Source: Paralichthys olivaceus
Taxonomy: Eukaryota > Chordata > Actinopteri > Pleuronectiformes > Paralichthyidae
NCBI RefSeq assembly: GCF_024713975.1
Contig: NC_091115.1
Location: forward strand, 4,434,501-4,498,500
Length of the DNA stretch: 64,000 nt
Direction of reading: 5' to 3'
Of this stretch, positions 59,691-64,000 are shown in pieces. Under the pieces are notes generated by a model. It had not been told where the DNA came from. It ran no database searches and saw only the letters and a list, made by a program, of their open reading frames with translations. Both the position numbers and the translations under genes were made by a program. Each line of letters opens with the position of its first letter. Position 1 is the stretch's first letter.

Positions 59691-59790
59691 TCCTTGTTTG
59701 GGGATTAAAAAGTGACGTCACACGTAAAAACGTGCGCGCTCAGCAGGAACGCGCAGCTAAGCAATGTCGGTGCTCAGTCAGCAGGTGGCG
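59680..59790 (-). promoter_or_regulatory. ergic2: ergic2 promoter with palindromic CRE
   Basis: A short CpG-rich block (GGGGCGCGCTCC, CGTGCGCGCTC) with the CREB/ATF palindrome TGACGTCA at 59713-59720, just upstream of the candidate first exon. Confidence 0.55.
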
Positions 59791-60054
59791 ATGTAACACA
59801 AAACAATATTTTTTTATTCAATACCTGATCAGTGTGCTTTTTGAAAATGTAAGAAATGAATTAAATTATAAGTTAAATTGTCTATATTCATGCTATATCA
59901 TATTAATAAAACATGTTTGTACTGCAAAATAATATATGATATCTGTAATCATATTATAAGGTGGACTGTTATAGTAGAGGTGGATCTTCATAGCAATAAT
60001 AATAATAATAAAATATACATCTCTTAATTATCTGCTTAATCTTGGGTCTATAGA

Positions 60055-60072
60055 GGGGGGGGGGGGGGGGGG
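60055..60072. repeat. homopolymer G run
   Basis: About 18 G in a row, in intergenic DNA. Confidence 0.9.
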
Positions 60073-60169
60073 CTGGGGATCATAATTATTTACATCAGTT
60101 GTGTTGAAAAAAAGGAGAAATTACAAAGATAAATGTTTGTTTGCAGTGAAACTTGATGATGCAGCTTAT

Positions 60170-60376
60170 TGTATTGTCAGTTGTATCTCTCTGTATAAAT
60201 CGACCTGTTACACTTTGTCCTCTGCAAATGGAAGTTGCATCACTTGACAATAAACCGATTGAATTATGCAATACTCCGAACCGTTGTCATTGATAACATT
60301 TACAGCTCAATCCGTGCGTCATCCATCAGCAGTGACACAGACACATCTTGAGAACCTCTGACCTCCACTTACAAGG
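60170..60376 (+). repeat. direct duplication, copy 1
   Basis: TCCATCAGCAGTGACACAGA and CATCTTGAGAACCTCTGACC, followed by TCCACTTACAAGG, recur almost unchanged in copy 2. An upstream block (CCTGTTACACTTTGTCCTCT) recurs there in more diverged form. Confidence 0.8.
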
Positions 60377-60574
60377 ATGTTCCTACTTTGCACTGCACCT
60401 TTATCCTTTTTATCTCTTTTCTCAGATGTGTTTCATATCATTAGTTGATGCTCGTGCATGTGTGGATCTTCATAGTGTGCATGCAGCAATGCTTTCAAAT
60501 CACTCATACTTTCAGATTTGCATGATTTAAGACGATTTAGATTTGACGCAGTTGGTCATTTTTAGACTGCAGTT

Positions 60575-60858
60575 TATTTTGTTGTTGTATTTCTCTGTAA
60601 CGTCTGATATAAATCAACCTGTTACATGTTGTCCTTTGCAAAGGGCTGATACAATTCCATTTAGATTATATAATAGTGCAAACCACTGTCTATGATAAAA
60701 TGTAAATCTGGAGCCATGCTTTTCCACTTAAATGTAACTGGTCTTTTCTATGGTTAATGATCACATGGCTGCTCTAAGAAGAAGAAGAAGTTGTGCACGT
60801 TCATCCATCAGCAGTGACACAGACCCATCTTGAGAACCTCTGACCTCCACTTACAAGG
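60575..60858 (+). repeat. direct duplication, copy 2
   Basis: It carries the same two blocks as copy 1 in the same order (CCTGTTACATGTTGTCCTTT; TCCATCAGCAGTGACACAGA) with different sequence between them. Confidence 0.8.
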
Positions 60859-61306
60859 GGTAATTAACTTCCAGGAGCAGTGTTTACAGGCATGTGTGTG
60901 TCTGCACACCAGAGGTGAAGCTGTTGTGCTGGACTGACGAGAGAGAAAAAACCTGATGTGAAGACATGATAACAATCAGCTACAACCAACTGGTGAGGTG
61001 CAGGCTACTATTGTCACCCGAGGACAAAGGAGATGTTTACGTTTCGCTGCAGGCCCAGACTGCACCACAGGAAAAAAAAAACGATTTGGTTGAAACCTGC
61101 AGACGAAACCAATGAATCACGTGTGTCGCCTGTGCAGTCAGAGCTCATGAGTCTGTGCATGCATGCACCAGAGCTGCTTGACTATGCAGAGCAGCACAGA
61201 TGGGTGAGTGGGGGGATGGGTGCTGTCAGCTCACAGATCAAGCTGTGGGTCGGTGGTCCCATTGCTATTCACCGCACAAGCACGTAGGGCATGTCAGACA
61301 CGCTCC

Positions 61307-61456
61307 ATGGAGACATACCAGGGCTGGATTTGGTTGTGTTTTGGTTCTTCTGTGATGATTGGGAACATTCTGTCGCTCTATGCTGAAGAGTGTGAGAACA
61401 GCAGGAAGATAAACTTCGCACATTTTCTGCAGAGAGAGCTGCTTCGGATTGTGTGA
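61307..61456 (+). CDS. candidate 49-residue single-pass membrane microprotein
   Basis: An ATG-to-TGA frame starting METYQGW, with a hydrophobic core LCFGSSVMIGNILSLY followed by a charged, helix-friendly tail (EECENSRKINF) and HFLQRELL. Size and layout (short N-terminus, one membrane helix containing GN, charged tail) recall mitochondrial microproteins such as STMP1, but I cannot claim homology. The start context is weak (T at -3) and there is no obvious promoter; an AATAAA follows at 61660-61665. It may well be chance. Confidence 0.2.
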   Translation: METYQGWIWLCFGSSVMIGNILSLYAEECENSRKINFAHFLQRELLRIV

Positions 61457-62343
61457 CACATTTATGGTTATATCATATCAGCTGTGTTTATAGGATGCTG
61501 ATAAGTCTGGACTGGTGCTGCACATTTACATGCAGGTTCAATCTGCTCAATCAGTTATCACACCTTCTTCTGACATCAGGGTGAAAACCTTGGCAGAGTT
61601 AAATATGTGTTAATGTGAATATTTCAGACATTGCAGGCCATTAAATGATTATTTCTTCAAATAAATAAATCAATACATATTTTCCAAATGTCAGATCGTC
61701 AGATTTTTTTTTTATGATTTTGGATTAAGTAGGATTTAAGATTCTTGGGAATTTGAATATCCTCTTAAATTGTACAACACAGAGGCTCTTTGTTGTCTTT
61801 ATCTAGTCTTAACTTTAGTCTATATTTAGTCTTAACTTCTAATCACTTGTTTACCTTTGTTTATTTTGCTTTTAGATTGCGTCTTATTATTTGCTCTTTA
61901 ACCGTTTCCTTTTTATTTTTCATTTTTTAACCAGTAAAGCAACGTGTAACTGTGCTTAGAAGGCGCTTTATTAAAGTTTATTATTGTTATTATTACTACT
62001 ATAGCTACTTCAGGATTATTGTATTACTTAGAGTACTGCTACTACTTAACTGCTTTAAACTGTTCTACAATAAAGTGTCACTTTTCAGTGTTTGTGTGGT
62101 GGACGTGTGCAGAAGGTAAACAGTCTATGGTGCAGAGGGAAGTTTGTGTTTATCCTACCTGGTTTATCCGCAATGATGATTATATCGTCAGTGTTTTCAT
62201 GAAATTAAAATGAATTTGCTCTCTTAACTCTTCGTGTGTTTATACTGAAGTTTGAAAGATCATGAATTGTTATTTTTTTTCATACATTGAAAGACTTAAT
62301 TTTAATTTTCTCATGAAAAAGATAAACAGTGAGAATAGAACCA

Positions 62344-62351
62344 TGACGTCA
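62344..62351. promoter_or_regulatory. kdm7a: palindromic CRE upstream of kdm7a
   Basis: TGACGTCA, followed 77 bases later by a second identical site at 62421-62428, both within 200 bases of the kdm7a start codon. Confidence 0.5.
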
Positions 62352-62399
62352 TTGCTCTGTAGGAACAAAAAAACTTTGTTATTGTTGTGTTTTCACTCT

Positions 62400-62830
62400 A
62401 ATGGAAATCCAGTGGAGGCGTGACGTCAGAGGCGGGGTTGCCTCCGAATGGCGGTGGCTCTCGTGCGGTCTCGGGTATTTCCGGAAGCTGGGCTCAGTCC
62501 CCGCCCCGCTTCATTCCTGCGTTGTTTGGGGACAGTAGGAAGATGGCGGCGGCCCCGCTGTACTGTGTCTGCCGGCAGCCCTACGATGTGAGCCGGTTTA
62601 TGATCGAGTGCGACATCTGCAAAGACTGGTTCCACGGCAGGTAGGTCCGCAGTGGGGTCCCGGGGCGGGGGAGCACAGCGGAACCGAGAAACACGCGATG
62701 TTTGTGCGAGGAAGGCGACGGTTCTCCGTGCGGCGCTGCCTGGAAGCTAACTTAGCATGCTAACGCTAGCGGTGGGCGACGGGGGCTTTAAACCGTCCAT
62801 TGACACGACTTCACGGGAGGAAAGTGAGGC
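62400..62830. promoter_or_regulatory. kdm7a: CpG island / kdm7a promoter
   Basis: CpG-rich sequence covers the second CRE (62421-62428), the 5' UTR, the first coding exon and the start of intron 1. AAGATGGCGGC at 62540-62550 matches the YY1 consensus and overlaps the start codon. Confidence 0.75.
62543..62640 (+). CDS. kdm7a: KDM7A histone demethylase, first coding exon (PHD finger start)
   Basis: KDM7A (JHDM1D) is a nuclear PHD plus JmjC dioxygenase that binds H3K4me3 and removes H3K9me2/H3K27me2. This exon encodes 32 residues and part of the next: [20 protein letters not shown], then [12 protein letters not shown]. Cys8, Cys10, Cys23, Cys26 and His31 are zinc ligands of the first half of the PHD finger. 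RQPYD and CDICKDW match KDM7A better than PHF8 (RLPYD, CDMCQDW) or PHF2 (RLPYD, CDACKDW). The start has a strong context (A at -3, G at +4); the long Ala/Pro-rich N-terminus I recall for human KDM7A is absent. The donor AG|GTAGGT splits the next Ser codon. The remainder, including JmjC, lies beyond the window. Fish have two copies (aa/ab); I cannot say which. Confidence 0.9.
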
Positions 62831-64000
62831 TCCGCTCACTGAAACAGCCTCGTATTTAACACTTAGTCGCTCTTAAACACACAACCTGACCTTGGTTTGC
62901 TCACATACATCGATATGGATCAGACAGAACCGCACAGGAATCTGTTTTTATCCACTAATACGCGGATCAACCAGGAGCTGCCGAGCGGTGTCAGTCAGAC
63001 CCGGCTGATCGAGAGCCCGGGGTCATCGGTTCACACTCAGCCTGCTTGTTGTTTATTGTGTTATTAATCCCGGTGGAGATGAGTTTAAATGATGTCTTCA
63101 CTTAGATTTAAACCAGTTTAATCTGAACCACTCGACGTGTACAACCTCTCCTGCGATCTGCTTCACAAATCAGGTTATTTAAGGTGATGGCAGCTACGAC
63201 CAACGTTTAAACGTGAAACTTATTCACACTGTCAAAGTTTGAAAACTGAATTATCTGTTTGGATACAATCTCTAGATGAATCCTGATATTAATAATAATG
63301 ATAATAAATCTAATTTAAACATATTTCAAGTTGTGTGTGTTTTAAGCATTTTCCTTTTGTTTTATTTTGTAGATCTTAGTGGTTTGCTCTGGTTAAAAAA
63401 GAAAAGCAGAGAACAAGGTGCTTGTTATGGTTTGGCTTTTGATTGACAGCTTGAGAAATTTAAACCCCCCCCTTTAAAACACAGGAGGCACATGGCAGGA
63501 GACCCCTAGTGGTGGACAGGGGGACTCTTTCAAAGAACCACACAGTCACATAACCTTAAACTGCTTATTGTCCTTTTTTTGTTTGTTTATGACCTCACTC
63601 GTTATAAGTGGGTCGCTGTGAGTGTTACAGCTGTTTTCATGAGTCGTGTTGTTTGTGGGCGGCAGCTGTCGAAGCTTCCTGTTGTTGAGCTGTTGTCTCG
63701 TGCCATCCTGTTTTGTTATATCGTGTGTTTTGTGAGATTTCAGTCACGCTTATTGTCGTCCACGCCCAGTGTCTGCTGTGTATTGGTGTCACAGTCATTC
63801 TGAACTGTTCTTGGGTGATAGTGTGACCTAGAGAGCAGTGCAAGTTGTACTTTAGATTGCGTGATCAGGGTTCAATCTCTCTATGGTATTGAGCCAAGAC
63901 AGAAAGCTGTTTGGTTACTTGTGTAACAGATTGATGATGAGAGGATAGAGAAAGTGTTGCATTGTTGTCAAACTATTTTCTGTGTGTCAGACTCGGGTAA
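62641..64000 (+). other. kdm7a: kdm7a intron 1 (partial)
   Basis: It begins in the CpG island and becomes AT-rich after about 63,040. No further exon, including the rest of the PHD finger, is found before the window ends. Confidence 0.75.

Larger units (their letters stand above)
59791..62340. other. intergenic region between ergic2 and kdm7a
   Basis: AT-rich, with a G run at 60055-60072, a diverged direct duplication (60170-60376 and 60575-60858) and one small candidate ORF at 61307-61456. The two genes are divergent but 2.8 kb apart. Confidence 0.6.

Noticed and set aside
61033..61287. An 84-codon open frame starting MFTFRCRPRL
   Set aside because: Low-quality composition and an A-run inside the frame. 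A GTGAGT donor-like site near 61203 is not supported by any matching exon. Not considered a gene.
62420..62542. An N-terminal extension of kdm7a upstream of 62543
   Set aside because: The frame is open but has no ATG upstream in this stretch (it would need a GTG), and the ATG at 62543 has strong context and matches the short N-termini of this family.

Overview
The window is nuclear DNA from a ray-finned fish, probably a percomorph teleost. Three things point to this: intron-split vertebrate genes with GT-AG junctions, abundant CA/GT/CT microsatellites, and relics of fish-type Tc1-like and other interspersed repeats. There are no bacterial-style operons, CRISPR arrays, tRNAs or rRNAs. Every gene call below comes from joining exons by eye at splice sites and comparing the protein with remembered family members; no search was run.

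Layout. (1) About 1-14.6 kb, plus strand: the last seven coding exons and 3' UTR of magi2, a synaptic/junctional MAGUK scaffold. They carry its last two PDZ domains and its disordered tail, and the start of the gene lies to the left of the window. (2) 17.1-55.1 kb, plus strand: a complete fatty acyl-CoA reductase gene (515 aa, 11 coding exons). It has a CpG-island first exon and two very long introns (13.7 and 11.9 kb). By sequence and by its neighbour ergic2, I call it far2 rather than far1. (3) 55.4-59.7 kb, minus strand, tail to tail with far2: a complete, compact ergic2 gene (381 aa, 13 coding exons). (4) 62.4 kb to the window end, plus strand: the promoter and first coding exon of kdm7a, with the first half of its PHD finger; the rest lies to the right of the window.

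The genes do not form one pathway. magi2 organises receptors at synapses and slit diaphragms. far2 makes fatty alcohols at peroxisomes. ergic2 cycles between ER and Golgi. kdm7a is a histone demethylase. The far2-ergic2 pair matches human 12p11, while MAGI2 and KDM7A are on human 7q, so the window joins blocks that are separate in human.

The most interesting points are: an in-frame upstream start in far2 exon 1 that would add 36 residues before the standard start; a GC-AG intron and an acceptor preceded by a long (TG)n tract in ergic2; a deleted Tc1-like element (MITE) in the far2 3' flank; a 49-codon membrane-type small ORF between ergic2 and kdm7a; and palindromic CRE sites at both the ergic2 and kdm7a promoters. 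I did not find a clearly new multi-gene system.
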